64,000 bases of DNA from Roseivirga sp. (GTDB lineage: Bacteria; Bacteroidota; Bacteroidia; Cytophagales; Cyclobacteriaceae). Positions 9,482 to 18,590 of the stretch are shown piece after piece. A program made the position numbers and the translations under genes. Below the pieces are notes generated by a model that worked only from the letters and a program-made list of their open reading frames with translations, was not told where the DNA came from and did not search any database. The stretch spans positions 40,152 through 104,151 of the forward strand of contig JAJCYM010000042.1 in assembly GCA_029262895.1 (NCBI GenBank), given 5' to 3'. How positions within the stretch are numbered: position 1 is the first letter of the stretch; every line of letters starts with the position of its first letter.

Positions 9482-9654
9482 AAGCTTGATTTTGGATCGA
9501 AGCTACCTCGAGTTTGTGAACTCAAACTTAAGCTCAGATTAATTTTTCTTAAGCCCAGGCTTTTGTCCGTCTTCAACTTGTCGGTGTAAATGAATAGTAT
9601 GAATCTGATGATTTTTTATTATTATTCTGAATAATTCAACCTTAATAACTAAAC

Positions 9655-9930
9655 ATGGAAAACAAACCAACCCGTCCAGGAAACTACCTGGCGTTTGCAA
9701 TCATTAGTACAATTCTCTGCTGTCTGCCAGCCGGTATCGTGAGCATTGTTTATGCCGCCAAGGTAAACGGTCTTTATGACGATGGTCATTATGACCAGGC
9801 TGAACGAGCTTCAAAGAATGCCAAAACCTGGGCAATAGTCTCTGCGGTTGCAGGGTTTGTGGCCATTGGTATTATGTTTGCCATCTATGGCCTTGCGATA
9901 TTTTCCATCTTTTCCTCGGGCAACTTCTAG
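9655..9930 (+). CDS. CD225/dispanin-family small membrane protein
   Basis: A 91-residue protein with two hydrophobic helices (about 11-35 and 58-85). Between them lies the conserved loop with Y-A-A-K-V and a D-x-A-x-x-A-S-x-x-A-K pattern seen in bacterial CD225/dispanin (IFITM-like) proteins. The CC pair at the first helix also fits the family. Role in bacteria unknown; it is an inner-membrane protein. It directly abuts the DUF2752 gene, a very common pairing in Bacteroidota, so the two probably act together. Confidence 0.88.
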   Translation: MENKPTRPGNYLAFAIISTILCCLPAGIVSIVYAAKVNGLYDDGHYDQAERASKNAKTWAIVSAVAGFVAIGIMFAIYGLAIFSIFSSGNF

Positions 9931-10326
9931 TTGAAAAAAATTGGACTTATATTAATCGGGATAGTAGCCCTTGCGCTGCTATCCCTTTATTTTGTGCTGG
10001 ATCCCAACGATCATAGCTTTTTCCCAAAATGCCCACTTCATGTAACAACTGGAATTTACTGCCCTGGTTGCGGAAGTCAGAGAGCCTTACATAGTATGCT
10101 CCATCTTGATATTGCTGGCATGATTGGCTACAATGCACTTTTTTTGCCTGCCTTGCTCACGGTTGGTTATCACTATGCCGCTCGTTTCATACCAAAACGT
10201 GATGGAAGTGAACGCTCAAGTTTTTTGAATAACCGTAAAGCGCCATGGATCATTCTAACTGTTGTCTTGGTTTTTTGGCTCTTAAGAAATTTAACCTTTT
10301 ATCCGTTTAATATTTTAGCTCCTTGA
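9931..10326 (+). CDS. DUF2752 membrane protein
   Basis: A 131-residue protein starting at a TTG immediately after the stop of the CD225 gene. It has an N-terminal transmembrane helix, then the family hallmark FPKCPLH followed by GIYCPGCGSQRA, and two further hydrophobic segments. The Cys-x-x-Cys-Gly motif defines DUF2752; the function is unknown. Its stop overlaps the start of tag, giving a three-gene run. Confidence 0.88.
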   Translation: MKKIGLILIGIVALALLSLYFVLDPNDHSFFPKCPLHVTTGIYCPGCGSQRALHSMLHLDIAGMIGYNALFLPALLTVGYHYAARFIPKRDGSERSSFLNNRKAPWIILTVVLVFWLLRNLTFYPFNILAP

Positions 10327-10916
10327 TGACTTTAAATATGAAAAAGCGCTGTGCATGGTGTGAGAATAGTTTCGAAGATTATGTCCGTTATCATGATGAA
10401 GAATGGGGTGTACCTGTTCACGATGAGCAAAAGCACTTTGAGTTTTTGATTCTTGAAGGGGCACAGGCAGGGCTGAGCTGGGCCACCATTATCAAAAGGC
10501 GGGCCGGTTACAAAAAGGCCTTTGCTGATTTTAATCCGAAAATAGTGGCAAAGTACGGCCAAGAAAAAATTGAGGAGCTTTTGCAAGACCCAGGAATCAT
10601 CAGAAACAAACTAAAGGTTAATGGAGCTGTGATTAATGCACAAAAGTTTATAGAAGTGCAGCAGGAGTTTGGGTCCTTTGACGAATACATTTGGTCCTTT
10701 GTGAATGGCAAACCCATTGTTAACTCATGGAAGCAGAAAGAGCAGGTGCCAGCCACAACACCCGAATCTGATGCCTTGAGTAAAGACCTAAAAAAAAGAG
10801 GGTTTAAATTTGTGGGCAGCACCATAATGTACGCATATATGCAGGCTTGTGGTTTGGTTAATGATCATACCACAGATTGCTTTAGATTTAGCGAGGTGTC
10901 AGGAGTTAGTCCTTGA
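10326..10916 (+). CDS. tag: DNA-3-methyladenine glycosylase I
   Basis: A 196-residue constitutive-type 3-methyladenine glycosylase that removes alkylated adenine from DNA for base-excision repair. It shows the near-N-terminal RCAWC, YHDEEWGVP, the helix-hairpin-helix region, and the zinc-ligand set: an early Cys and His plus the late VNDHTTDC. The usual length is about 190 residues. The ATG at 10326 overlaps the stop of the DUF2752 gene (TGATG); an ATG at 10338 would begin MKKRCAWC, closer to well-known family members. The 3' end overlaps the converging lipoprotein gene by 11 bp. Confidence 0.95.
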   Translation: MTLNMKKRCAWCENSFEDYVRYHDEEWGVPVHDEQKHFEFLILEGAQAGLSWATIIKRRAGYKKAFADFNPKIVAKYGQEKIEELLQDPGIIRNKLKVNGAVINAQKFIEVQQEFGSFDEYIWSFVNGKPIVNSWKQKEQVPATTPESDALSKDLKKRGFKFVGSTIMYAYMQACGLVNDHTTDCFRFSEVSGVSP

Positions 10917-11391
10917 TTGAAAGCACAATGTATTTCCTTGGCAGATGAATGGACCACATGCCTACTAGCTTGTCATTCTCAATAATTGGGGCATTATACA
11001 GCACCATGGCTTCTGGAAGGGTTTGGATATTAGGCTCTACTTCAATGCTATTTTTGGCTGAGTATTCATACGCCTGAAAGACCTCTGTTTCTTTTTCTCC
11101 CATAGCATAGGTCTTAAACATGAGATAGGCCGTGCTGGATATTTTAGTGCCGCTCATATTCCAGCTTTGATACACATCTCCTGACTGGGTCATTGCGCTA
11201 TCTTGATTCATTTTGGCCACTAGGCTATCACCTAGCTGAAGTGCCCTTTCGATGACTTTGGCTTCGGGAACTACCTTTATTTCCCTGGCCTCCATCTCTT
11301 CTCGCGCAGCAGTAGTATCCACTTTTTTGTCACCACATGAAAACAAAAAGATGAAGGCAACCAGCACGAATAGTTTTACATTGTTTTTCAT
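10906..11391 (-). CDS. Lipoprotein of unknown function
   Basis: A 161-residue protein from the ATG at 11391. A hydrophobic N-terminus ends in the lipobox LFSC, followed by GDKK, so it is predicted to be lipid-anchored. The mature part has an acidic helical stretch and then a mixed region without recognised motifs. A DUF3365-like sensor fold was considered but key motifs are not visible. It is transcribed alone, divergent from prfA with 77 bp between the starts. Confidence 0.75.
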   Translation of the reverse strand: MKNNVKLFVLVAFIFLFSCGDKKVDTTAAREEMEAREIKVVPEAKVIERALQLGDSLVAKMNQDSAMTQSGDVYQSWNMSGTKISSTAYLMFKTYAMGEKETEVFQAYEYSAKNSIEVEPNIQTLPEAMVLYNAPIIENDKLVGMWSIHLPRKYIVLSIKD

Positions 11392-11442
11392 CAATCGAAG
11401 TCCAACATTTTGTCAAATTTAATGAGGTAATCATTACTTTGT

Positions 11443-11450
11443 TAATTTTG
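11443..11450 (+). promoter_or_regulatory. Possible -7 box for prfA
   Basis: TAATTTTG matches the Bacteroidota -7 consensus TAnnTTTG and lies 18 bp before the prfA start codon. No TTTG -33 element was found at the usual distance, so support is weak. Confidence 0.3.
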
Positions 11451-11468
11451 GGCCCTAATACCTGAATT

Positions 11469-12539
11469 ATGTTAGAAAAGCTGCTGGCCATAAAAGCCAG
11501 ATTTGAAGAAGTAGGACAACTCATTGTACAGCCTGATGCCATGGCTGACATGAAATTGTATTCAAAGCTGAACAAGGAATACAGCGACTTGGATAAGATA
11601 GTTAAAGTCTACGATGAGTACCAAAACGTGCTGGATAACATAGACTCTTCCAAAAAAATGCTGAAGACTGAGAAGGATGAGGAATTCAGGGAGATGGCAA
11701 AAATGGAGCTCGATGAATTGACAGGAAGGGAAGTTGAGCTGAATGAAGAGCTCAAAGTGCTGCTAATCCCTAAAGATCCGGACGATGAAAAAGACGTGAT
11801 CATGGAAATCAGGGCTGGAGCCGGTGGTGATGAGGCCGGAATTTTTGTTGGAGATTTGTACCGCATGTATGATAGGTATATTGAAGGCAAGGGTTGGAAA
11901 AAGGAGCTTATCAGTCTGAGTGAGGCGAGCTCCGGTGGTTTTAAGGAAATCGTGTTTGGTGTTTCAGGTGCGGACGTTTATGGTTCATTGAAGTTTGAAT
12001 CGGGAGTGCACCGGGTGCAGCGTGTGCCGGTCACCGAATCTCAGGGCAGGGTACATACTTCGGCCGTTTCAGTTGCGGTGTTGCCTGAGGTGGATGATGT
12101 GGATGTCGATCTGGATATGAAGGATGTGAGAAGAGACACCTATCGAAGTTCGGGTGCTGGAGGTCAACACGTAAACAAAACGGAATCAGCTGTTCGTTTA
12201 ACTCACCTTCCTACCGGAATTGTAGTGGAATGTCAGGATGGGCGTTCTCAGCACAAAAATTTTGATAAGGCCTTATCCGTATTGCGGTCACGCCTTTATG
12301 AAAGAGAGTTGAAGGCTCAACAAGATGAGATTGCAGGCCACAGAAAGTCTCTTGTAGGCAGCGGTGATAGGTCTGACAAGATCAGAACATACAATTACCC
12401 CCAAGGCCGTGTGACCGACCATCGCATTTCTTATTCTGTGCACAATCTACCAACCGTATTGGATGGGCAATTAGAGGATTTCGTTGAAAATCTTCGTATT
12501 GCAGAAAATGCGGAGAAGATGAAAGATGGTACTGAGTAA
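11469..12539 (+). CDS. prfA: Peptide chain release factor 1
   Basis: A 356-residue class I release factor that recognises UAA and UAG and triggers peptidyl-tRNA hydrolysis on the ribosome. It has the N-terminal PCRF domain, the codon-recognition tripeptide PVT in RVPVTES near 185 (RF1 type, not the SPF of RF2), and the GGQ catalytic motif in GAGGQHVNK near 230. Full length. Its stop overlaps the start of the YjbQ-family gene by one base (TAATG). Confidence 0.98.
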   Translation: MLEKLLAIKARFEEVGQLIVQPDAMADMKLYSKLNKEYSDLDKIVKVYDEYQNVLDNIDSSKKMLKTEKDEEFREMAKMELDELTGREVELNEELKVLLIPKDPDDEKDVIMEIRAGAGGDEAGIFVGDLYRMYDRYIEGKGWKKELISLSEASSGGFKEIVFGVSGADVYGSLKFESGVHRVQRVPVTESQGRVHTSAVSVAVLPEVDDVDVDLDMKDVRRDTYRSSGAGGQHVNKTESAVRLTHLPTGIVVECQDGRSQHKNFDKALSVLRSRLYERELKAQQDEIAGHRKSLVGSGDRSDKIRTYNYPQGRVTDHRISYSVHNLPTVLDGQLEDFVENLRIAENAEKMKDGTE

Positions 12540-12967
12540 TGGAAATCTTTCAACTTGAAATCTCACTTGCACCACGTGAACGAGGATTTCATCTGATTAC
12601 AAATGAAATCCTGAGTGAGTTTTCAGAGCTTAAGCAGATTAAGGCCGGATTATTGCACGTATTTATCAAACATACTTCTGCGAGTCTGACCATCAATGAA
12701 AATGCTGACCCTATGGTCAGAGAAGATTTTGAAGCTCATTTTAATGTACTGGTACCTGAGGATGCCAATTACTTCAAACATACCTTTGAAGGCAAAGATG
12801 ATATGACTTCTCATATCAAGTCATCCATCCTTGGGAATTCCGTGACCCTGCCTATCACAAATGGCCGCCTTAATCTAGGAATCTGGCAGGGAATCTATCT
12901 TTGTGAACACCGCAACAATGGAGGTAGCCGAAAACTTGTGCTTACCGCTACCGGCTCAGTTTACTGA
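12539..12967 (+). CDS. YjbQ/UPF0047 family protein
   Basis: A 142-residue single-domain protein with the family signatures: LHVFIKHTSASLTINE near 40, a central NADPMVR, and the final W-Q-G-I-(Y/F)-L-x-E-H-R near 120-130. Family members are annotated as secondary thiamine-phosphate synthases, but the physiological role is unsettled. It is translationally linked to prfA and converges on the next gene with a 7-bp overlap. Confidence 0.92.
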   Translation: MEIFQLEISLAPRERGFHLITNEILSEFSELKQIKAGLLHVFIKHTSASLTINENADPMVREDFEAHFNVLVPEDANYFKHTFEGKDDMTSHIKSSILGNSVTLPITNGRLNLGIWQGIYLCEHRNNGGSRKLVLTATGSVY

Positions 12968-14067
12968 GCTGGCGGAGGATTATCCACTGGTGCCGGGGCC
13001 GGAGGAGGTTGTTGACCGGGTGGAGTAATAGGATTAGTATCATCAGCGCCTTTTTCGTTCGTTTTTAAACCCGCATAGGTGGCTGAACTAATGCCCATAA
13101 GGCCTAAAATTCCAGGGTCTAAATCTGGCATCTCGAAATCTACAATCACCTTATAGACAAAGAAGACGCCTATGAAAAAAGTGAATATTACACTTTGAAA
13201 ACGCTGTATACTTACACCGGTACCATCTGACAAAATATTGGTGAAGAAGTTCTGTTTTTCCGTAGAAACCTTGGCAGGAGTAGGGTCAACTACCACGGGA
13301 ACCGGGTCTGGGGTTGGGCTGGTTCCGTTTTTATTTTTGTCGATGGTTTGAGCCACCGCTGCGGTTACGGAACTTATTCCAAGTAAGATCAAGGTGTCAG
13401 GTGTCAGCTCAACTAAAATTCCACTATCCGACCATAGGGCAATGTAACTGCATATTACGATGATGGTCCACCAACCCATTTGTGTCCTTGAAAGGCTGTA
13501 TTTGTCAGATCCATCAGCTTTCAGGAAAGAATTTCTTTTCACCAAAAAACCGAAACATACAATAACAATGACTATGATGATTTTGCCAATCCAGCTTCGA
13601 ATCGAATAGTAGGGGTCAAAATTAATGGTGATGTTTGGAGCTTCTATATGGACATGGTTTCCATCTTTATCACCGAAGCTCATTCGAACTTTTCTTTCGT
13701 GGATGCCCCAACTGTTTATGTATTCAAAGAGCAGGCTTTTAAGCGTGTCGGTTTCATGAAGTATAAAAACAATTCTGTCGTCTTCGACAGACATTGTCCT
13801 GTTGGTTGGCAATCGTTGACCATCAATGTAAAGGAATAAGGAATAGTCATTCAACTCAACAGAGTCTGGATTGTTAAGCAAAATTTCGATCTGGTCCCTA
13901 ATTTGGACTGTTGTACTACCACTTCTCTCATCCGTAATCCCATGAATCTCTGAAATGGAAACTTTGTCATAGACCTTTCCGAACCCCTCTTGAAAGGAAT
14001 ATAGGTCAGATTGAAAGAACACAACAATAGTCAGAAAAGTCAGGGAAGAACGTAAAAAAAGTCGCAT
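12961..14067 (-). CDS. Membrane protein of unknown function with proline-rich tail
   Basis: A 368-residue protein from the ATG at 14067, which opens directly with a signal-like hydrophobic segment; the frame continues upstream to 14172 but that part overlaps the XRE gene. A beta-rich extracytoplasmic region of about 150 residues is followed by several transmembrane segments, one before NSFLKADGSDKYS, and two internally similar hairpins near ILLGISSVTAA and LGLMGISSATYAG. The last 25 residues are Pro/Ala-rich. No known domain is recognised. The XRE regulator gene lies 74 bp upstream on the same strand and may be co-transcribed. Confidence 0.75.
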   Translation of the reverse strand: MRLFLRSSLTFLTIVVFFQSDLYSFQEGFGKVYDKVSISEIHGITDERSGSTTVQIRDQIEILLNNPDSVELNDYSLFLYIDGQRLPTNRTMSVEDDRIVFILHETDTLKSLLFEYINSWGIHERKVRMSFGDKDGNHVHIEAPNITINFDPYYSIRSWIGKIIIVIVIVCFGFLVKRNSFLKADGSDKYSLSRTQMGWWTIIVICSYIALWSDSGILVELTPDTLILLGISSVTAAVAQTIDKNKNGTSPTPDPVPVVVDPTPAKVSTEKQNFFTNILSDGTGVSIQRFQSVIFTFFIGVFFVYKVIVDFEMPDLDPGILGLMGISSATYAGLKTNEKGADDTNPITPPGQQPPPAPAPVDNPPPAQ

Positions 14068-14141
14068 TTGGTTCAGGGTTGAAGGAATGTAATAACACCT
14101 CAAATTAGACAATATAACGAAATAATAAAATGATAGCTGTG

Positions 14142-14342
14142 CTAATCGCCAGACTCTAGTTCGAAAAGACAATTGACAGGCGTGTTGAAAATCTCCGAAA
14201 TCTTCATAGCTAATAACGTAGAAGGAATGTACTTTCCCCGCTCAATGGCATTAATGCTTTGCCTTGATACGCCTACCAAAGATGCGAGCTCTTCCTGTGT
14301 AATTTTTCTGCTTTTTCTTTCTTGTTTCAACACGTTCTTCAT
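14142..14342 (-). CDS. Small XRE-family HTH transcriptional regulator
   Basis: A 66-residue one-domain regulator of the Cro/CI-YozG type. Helix-turn-helix residues are clear in TQEELASLVGVSRQSI followed by IERGKYIPS. These stand-alone regulators are usually paired with a membrane protein, here the gene at 12961-14067. Its start region lies about 180 bp from the small membrane protein gene at 14525 on the opposite strand. Confidence 0.93.
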   Translation of the reverse strand: MKNVLKQERKSRKITQEELASLVGVSRQSINAIERGKYIPSTLLAMKISEIFNTPVNCLFELESGD

Positions 14343-14496
14343 GACCAGGATTTTTTATTTGTAAAACTAAGTCGACAAGGAAAAGTGGGTGCTAACACAA
14401 GGTTAACTAATTATTACATTTTTTGGCCCCATATGCACCTATATTAGGTGGCGGTTAAAAATTTGTGAACGCATGCTCAACAAAAGGATTTTGTAA

Positions 14497-14504
14497 TATC
14501 TTTG
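14497..14504 (+). promoter_or_regulatory. Possible -7 box for a small membrane protein gene
   Basis: TATCTTTG fits the Bacteroidota -7 consensus TAnnTTTG and lies 20 bp before the ATG at 14525. A TTTG occurs farther upstream at 14462-14465, but the spacing of 31 bp is too long for a usual -33 element. Confidence 0.35.
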
Positions 14505-14524
14505 CAGTGCTAAAGCACAAGAAT

Positions 14525-14662
14525 ATGTTTTTCGATCCACCTATTGGCGATGGCGCCAACACCTTTCTTTGGATAGTCGTTTGTTTAATCGGCTTCGCAG
14601 TGGCCATTAGTCAGCATGACTCCATTTTTGCGGGTAAAAAGAAGAAAAAGGAAGATCACTAG
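14525..14662 (+). CDS. Small single-span membrane protein (45 residues)
   Basis: From the ATG at 14525 it encodes a short polar start (MFFDPPIGDGANT), one hydrophobic helix of about 18 residues (LWIVVCLIGFAVAIS), and a strongly basic tail of five lysines before EDH. This arrangement predicts an N-out, C-in inner-membrane microprotein. The frame could begin at a GTG at 14465, but those extra residues look non-coding and would cross the putative -7 box at 14497. It has no operon partner and no named family. Confidence 0.55.
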   Translation: MFFDPPIGDGANTFLWIVVCLIGFAVAISQHDSIFAGKKKKKEDH

Positions 14663-14721
14663 TCTTTCTACGTACTATTTATTGAGGTCGGTTGAAGGCC
14701 CTAGTAACAGGTGGTCTGGAA

Positions 14722-16164
14722 TTAGACCGTCTTACCCTCTTTTTTTGTTTCTAAAATAGCCATGGCTGTCTCTTGGATAAGAGACCAGGCATTTTTAACA
14801 TGGACTTTGGTCAGGTTTGTATTGCCCATGGCCAAACGCAAAGTAAACTTTCCATTTAGTGTGGTTTGCATAAAAAAGAGCCTGCCGGTGCGGTTAACCT
14901 GTTCCATAATAGACTTATTCAATTGCTCCAGCTCCCTTTCGTTGAAGCCTGTTGGCTCAAACCTGAAACAAACCGTATTCAAAGGCACCGGAGCCATCAA
15001 TCGGAATTCCGGATGTGTTTCAATTTCGCTCTTGAGCCATTGGCCATATGAGATATGATCTCGAATCCTGCTGCGAATTCCTTCTACACCCATTTCTCGG
15101 ATAACAAACCAAAGCTTTAATGCACGGAACCTTCGCCCAAGTGGTATGCCCCAGTCCCGGAAGTTCTTCACTTCATCATCAACAGAGGTTTTCAAATAGT
15201 CAGGAGTAATGGTAAAGGTGTTGATAAGAGCCATTGGGTCTTTGACAAAGTAGGCTGTGCAATCGAAATTGGTGAACATCCATTTGTGTGGATTGAAAAC
15301 AAAAGAATCGGCCTTTTCCACTCCTTTAGACATCCACCTCATTTCAGGGACAATCAAGGCAGTTCCCGCATAAGCCGCATCCACATGATGCCAAATGGCA
15401 TGTTCCAGGCAAATATCTGCGATCTCATCAATTGGGTCTATGGCAGTGCTACTGGTGGTCCCAATGGCGGAAACCACGCACAAGGGTGTGAGTCCCTGTT
15501 TTATGTCTTCATGGATTACTTGTCGCAGATGAGCTGGTTTCATGGCGAAGTTTTCATCCACGTCAATTTTTCTAAGGTTGTTCAGGCCAAGCCCGGCAAT
15601 TTTCACTCCCTTGTCAATAGAAGAATGAATTTCCTGAGAGGAGTAGACCACGAAGTTTTCCTCATTTGAGAAACCTCGTTCATTAATCTGATAGCCAGAC
15701 TTGCGTTCACGGGCTGTCAATATTGCGCAAAGTGTTGCCGTAGATGCGGTGTCCTGAATTACCCCGGTAAATGATTTGGAGAGACCGAGCATCTGCCGAA
15801 GCCAGTTCATCATTTGCTCTTCCAGCTCAGCCGCAGCTGGAGAGGTAAGCCATTGCATGCATTGGGCACCCAGGGTGGCGGTGAGCATTTCGGCTAGAAT
15901 GGAAGGTTTACTCTTGTTTCCAGGGAAATAGGCCATAAAATTGGGGCTTTCCCAATGCGTCATACCCGGAAGAATCTTGGCTTTAAAGTCCTTGAAAATG
16001 GCATCAAACTCCTGGCTTTTTTCCGGTGGGGTTTCAGGTATTTGCTTGATTATATCTCCCGGAGCAACATCGGGAAGCACTGGGTAATCCTCCACATTAT
16101 CCAGGTAGTCTGCCATCCAGTCTACTAGTTCATGTGCGTACTTTCTAAATTCTTGGGTATCCAT
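14722..16164 (-). CDS. Aromatic-L-amino-acid decarboxylase-type PLP enzyme
   Basis: A 480-residue group II PLP decarboxylase of the length typical for DOPA/tryptophan/tyrosine decarboxylases. PLP lysine is K294 in NPHKW, the ring-stacking histidine is H180 in SQEIHSS, and the PLP-nitrogen aspartate is D262 in HVDAAYAG. The substrate-region motif WLTSPAAAELE near 105-115 matches aromatic decarboxylases. It would convert an aromatic amino acid to the amine and CO2 in the cytoplasm; the exact substrate cannot be read from sequence. It is a monocistronic gene diverging from the LemA operon. Confidence 0.93.
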   Translation of the reverse strand: MDTQEFRKYAHELVDWMADYLDNVEDYPVLPDVAPGDIIKQIPETPPEKSQEFDAIFKDFKAKILPGMTHWESPNFMAYFPGNKSKPSILAEMLTATLGAQCMQWLTSPAAAELEEQMMNWLRQMLGLSKSFTGVIQDTASTATLCAILTARERKSGYQINERGFSNEENFVVYSSQEIHSSIDKGVKIAGLGLNNLRKIDVDENFAMKPAHLRQVIHEDIKQGLTPLCVVSAIGTTSSTAIDPIDEIADICLEHAIWHHVDAAYAGTALIVPEMRWMSKGVEKADSFVFNPHKWMFTNFDCTAYFVKDPMALINTFTITPDYLKTSVDDEVKNFRDWGIPLGRRFRALKLWFVIREMGVEGIRSRIRDHISYGQWLKSEIETHPEFRLMAPVPLNTVCFRFEPTGFNERELEQLNKSIMEQVNRTGRLFFMQTTLNGKFTLRLAMGNTNLTKVHVKNAWSLIQETAMAILETKKEGKTV

Positions 16165-16262
16165 ATTTAACGATTATCTGCCATATCGACCGAAAACTAA
16201 TTTAGCATATTAATTGATGTGCATAGATGAGTAAATTATTAGAAACAACAATTCTATTCAAT

Positions 16263-16862
16263 ATGAAAATGAAAAGAAGTACAATCGCGATCATTGTGAT
16301 CCTGGTTATAGGAATATTTATCTATTCCACATTTAAGGGCAACTATAACAAGATGGTGACTTTGGAAGAAGGCATTGGAGGTTCTTGGGCTCAGGTCGAA
16401 AACCAATATCAAAGAAGAGCTGATCTAATTCCGAATTTGGTCAATACGGTAAAAGGATATGCTGAATTTGAGCAAGAGACACTAACAGGAGTAATCGAAG
16501 CAAGGGCAAAAGCCACATCGGTTAGTATTGACCCTAGCAACCTTACCCCGTCAGCTATTGCAAACTTTGAACAAGCACAGCAAGGCTTGAGTGGGGCTTT
16601 AAGTAGACTTTTAGTCACTGTGGAGCGCTATCCTGACCTTAAGGCAAATCAACAATTTCAGCAATTGCAAGTACAGCTTGAAGGTACTGAGAACAGAATT
16701 GCCGTGGAAAGAAGAAGCTTTAACCAAACGGTTCAAGGATTCAATACACTGATCAGAAAATTTCCTCAAACACTCATAGCCAATATGTTTGGTTTTGAGA
16801 AGAAGGGCTATTTCGAAGCCAAAGAAGGCGCTGAAGAAGTACCTGAAGTAACTTTCGAATAA
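16263..16862 (+). CDS. LemA family protein
   Basis: A 199-residue protein with one N-terminal membrane anchor (about 6-24) and a helical cytoplasmic or periplasmic domain carrying the family run NYNKMV, then ENQYQRRADLIPNLV and the C-terminal NMFGF. I chose the ATG at 16263, as in relatives; the frame is open from an ATG at 16227. LemA proteins nearly always sit next to TPM-domain proteins, as here, and the trio is thought to act at the envelope. The stop overlaps the next start by one base. Confidence 0.92.
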   Translation: MKMKRSTIAIIVILVIGIFIYSTFKGNYNKMVTLEEGIGGSWAQVENQYQRRADLIPNLVNTVKGYAEFEQETLTGVIEARAKATSVSIDPSNLTPSAIANFEQAQQGLSGALSRLLVTVERYPDLKANQQFQQLQVQLEGTENRIAVERRSFNQTVQGFNTLIRKFPQTLIANMFGFEKKGYFEAKEGAEEVPEVTFE

Positions 16863-17299
16863 TGGCGAGCGAAAATTTTTCAGAAGCCCACCGACAGGTT
16901 ATTAAAGAGGCTATTAAAGAAGCGGAGCTCAACACCTCCGGAGAGATTAGAGTGCATTTGGAAAACCATTGCAAAACCGAGAATGTGCTCGACAGAGCCA
17001 GTCAGGTTTTTGCTATGCTTAAAATGCATCAGACGGAACAACGCAATGGCGTACTGGTTTATATGGCGGTGAAAGATCACAAGTTTGCCATTATTGGTGA
17101 TGCAGGGATTAATGCGAAAGTGGAGGAAGATTTTTGGAATATCACCAAGGACAAAATGTTAGAACATTTCAAAAATGGTGATCTGGTGGAAGGTTTAAAA
17201 ACCGGAATCCTATGTGCGGGCGAAAGGCTTTCTGAGTTCTTTCCTTATCAAAGTGATGATAGCAACGAGCTATCAGACGACATTTCATTTGGATCATAA
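16862..17299 (+). CDS. TPM-domain protein (cytosolic form)
   Basis: A 145-residue TPM (TLP18.3/Psb32/MOLO-1) domain without signal peptide or membrane anchor. Visible family features are the N-terminal helix followed by SGEIRVHL, RNGVLVYMAV with KFAIIGD, and the final helix ending GERLSEFFP. The biochemical role is unknown; in this operon the partner downstream is the exported, glycine-tailed TPM protein. Start ATG overlaps the LemA stop. Confidence 0.88.
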   Translation: MASENFSEAHRQVIKEAIKEAELNTSGEIRVHLENHCKTENVLDRASQVFAMLKMHQTEQRNGVLVYMAVKDHKFAIIGDAGINAKVEEDFWNITKDKMLEHFKNGDLVEGLKTGILCAGERLSEFFPYQSDDSNELSDDISFGS

Positions 17300-17302
17300 A
17301 TT

Positions 17303-18097
17303 ATGAGATATAGAATTTTAATAATGCTGTTGTTGGCAACAGTTACAGTGTTTGCCCAAAGAGATATTCCGGAAAGGCCAAGCCCACCACGTTTGGTAAA
17401 TGACTTAACTCAAAGCACCTTATCTGGGAATGAAATAAGCCGTCTTGAAAGAAAACTTTTGAACTACGAAGACAGCACATCTACTCAAGTGGCGATAGTG
17501 ATTGTGAATTCCTTAAATGGTTATGAGGTAGTGGATTTTGCCCAAAGAACAGGAGAAAAATGGGGTGTAGGACAATCCAATAAAGATAATGGTGTATTAA
17601 TCCTGGTAGCCATTAGGGACAGAGGGCTTGCTATTGTGACAGGATATGGCATGGAAGGCTCAATTCCAGATGCAGCAACTTTTACTATCCGAGAGGATTA
17701 CATGAACCCTAATTTCCGCGATGGTGATTTCTATAAAGGACTGGATGAGGGAACAGATGTAATCATGAAGTTGGCTTCCGGGGAATTTAAGGCAGATCAA
17801 ATCGGTAGAAGAAGATCTTCCGGTGATGGCGAAAGCAAGGGGTTCCCATTCGGGTTTTTGTTTATCATATTCTTTTTTGTGATCCCAGCCATTTTTGGAA
17901 AACGTAGAGGAAGAAACAGTGTGGGTTCCAGATCATTCCCTTGGTGGATATTCCTATTGGGAAATGGATCACACAGAGGCGGTAGTAACTGGAACGATTT
18001 CCGCGGAGGCGGAGGAGGCTTCGGTGGTGGAGGTGGCGGCTTCGGAGGTTTCGGAGGCGGCAGCTTTGGAGGCGGAGGTTCGGGCGGTAGTTGGTAA
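17303..18097 (+). CDS. Exported TPM-domain protein with membrane anchor and Gly-rich tail (YgcG-like)
   Basis: A 264-residue protein with a signal peptide (cleavage near FAQ), a TPM domain (about 30-165) showing STQVAIVIVNS and KDNGVLILVAI with a GYGMEG turn, one transmembrane helix near 180-198 followed by a basic patch, and a C-terminal tail made almost entirely of Gly with Phe/Ser from about 225. The layout equals E. coli YgcG-type proteins that accompany LemA. The gene lies 3 bp after the cytosolic TPM gene and is followed by a strong terminator. Confidence 0.92.
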   Translation: MRYRILIMLLLATVTVFAQRDIPERPSPPRLVNDLTQSTLSGNEISRLERKLLNYEDSTSTQVAIVIVNSLNGYEVVDFAQRTGEKWGVGQSNKDNGVLILVAIRDRGLAIVTGYGMEGSIPDAATFTIREDYMNPNFRDGDFYKGLDEGTDVIMKLASGEFKADQIGRRRSSGDGESKGFPFGFLFIIFFFVIPAIFGKRRGRNSVGSRSFPWWIFLLGNGSHRGGSNWNDFRGGGGGFGGGGGGFGGFGGGSFGGGGSGGSW

Positions 18098-18118
18098 CCA
18101 ATATTCCGATCAAGACAT

Positions 18119-18150
18119 AAGGCTTCTTTTATTAGAGGCCTTTTTTATTT
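18119..18150 (+). terminator. Rho-independent terminator of the LemA/TPM operon
   Basis: An 8-bp stem (AAGGCTTC with GAGGCCTT, one G-T pair) around an 8-base loop is followed by TTTTATTT. It lies 21 bp after the TPM gene stop. Confidence 0.85.
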
Positions 18151-18173
18151 AACCTTGTTGAAAAGAGACCATT

Positions 18174-18590
18174 ATGAACACACCTTTTCATCTAGCATTT
18201 CCCGTACTAAGCATTCAAGACACCAAAGACTTCTTTGGAAACCTTCTGGGTTGCGATATTGGCCGGTCTACTGATAAATGGGTAGACTTCAATTTCTTTG
18301 GCCATCAACTCAGTGCCCACCTTAAACCTGAAGAGGTCAGTGAGGCAGCCAAGAATGGAGTAGATGGCAAGGCGGTGCCGGTAAGGCACTTTGGAGCCAT
18401 TCTGGAATGGAAGCAATGGCAGGAACTTTCAGAAAAGCTGAAAGCAGAAGACATCGATTTTATTATAGAACCCTACATTCGCTTTGAAGGAGAAGTGGGT
18501 GAACAAGCCACTATGTTCTTTCTGGACCCAAGCGGAAATGCGCTTGAGTTCAAAGCTTTTAAAGACAAGTCCCAAATCTTCGCCAAATGA
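18174..18590 (+). CDS. VOC (glyoxalase/bleomycin-resistance) family protein
   Basis: A 138-residue vicinal-oxygen-chelate fold protein. Two beta-alpha-beta-beta-beta modules are visible: the start [23 protein letters not shown], and the end [16 protein letters not shown] with the metal-binding Glu. The His in an early strand and the His of VRHFGAI may complete the metal site. Substrate unknown. It is first of a three-gene operon and its last four bases (ATGA) overlap the amidohydrolase. Confidence 0.88.
   Translation: MNTPFHLAFPVLSIQDTKDFFGNLLGCDIGRSTDKWVDFNFFGHQLSAHLKPEEVSEAAKNGVDGKAVPVRHFGAILEWKQWQELSEKLKAEDIDFIIEPYIRFEGEVGEQATMFFLDPSGNALEFKAFKDKSQIFAK

Noticed and set aside
14712..14728. 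GGTCT...AGACC hairpin as terminator
   Set aside because: The 5-bp stem overlaps the decarboxylase stop codon and no T-tract follows in either direction.
15286..15669. Plus-strand open frame of 127 codons
   Set aside because: Antisense to the PLP-binding region of the decarboxylase, whose catalytic motifs are all intact.
18000..18095. GGAGGCGG-like DNA repeats, considered as a possible repeat array
   Set aside because: They encode the glycine-rich tail of the YgcG-like protein and have no spacer structure.
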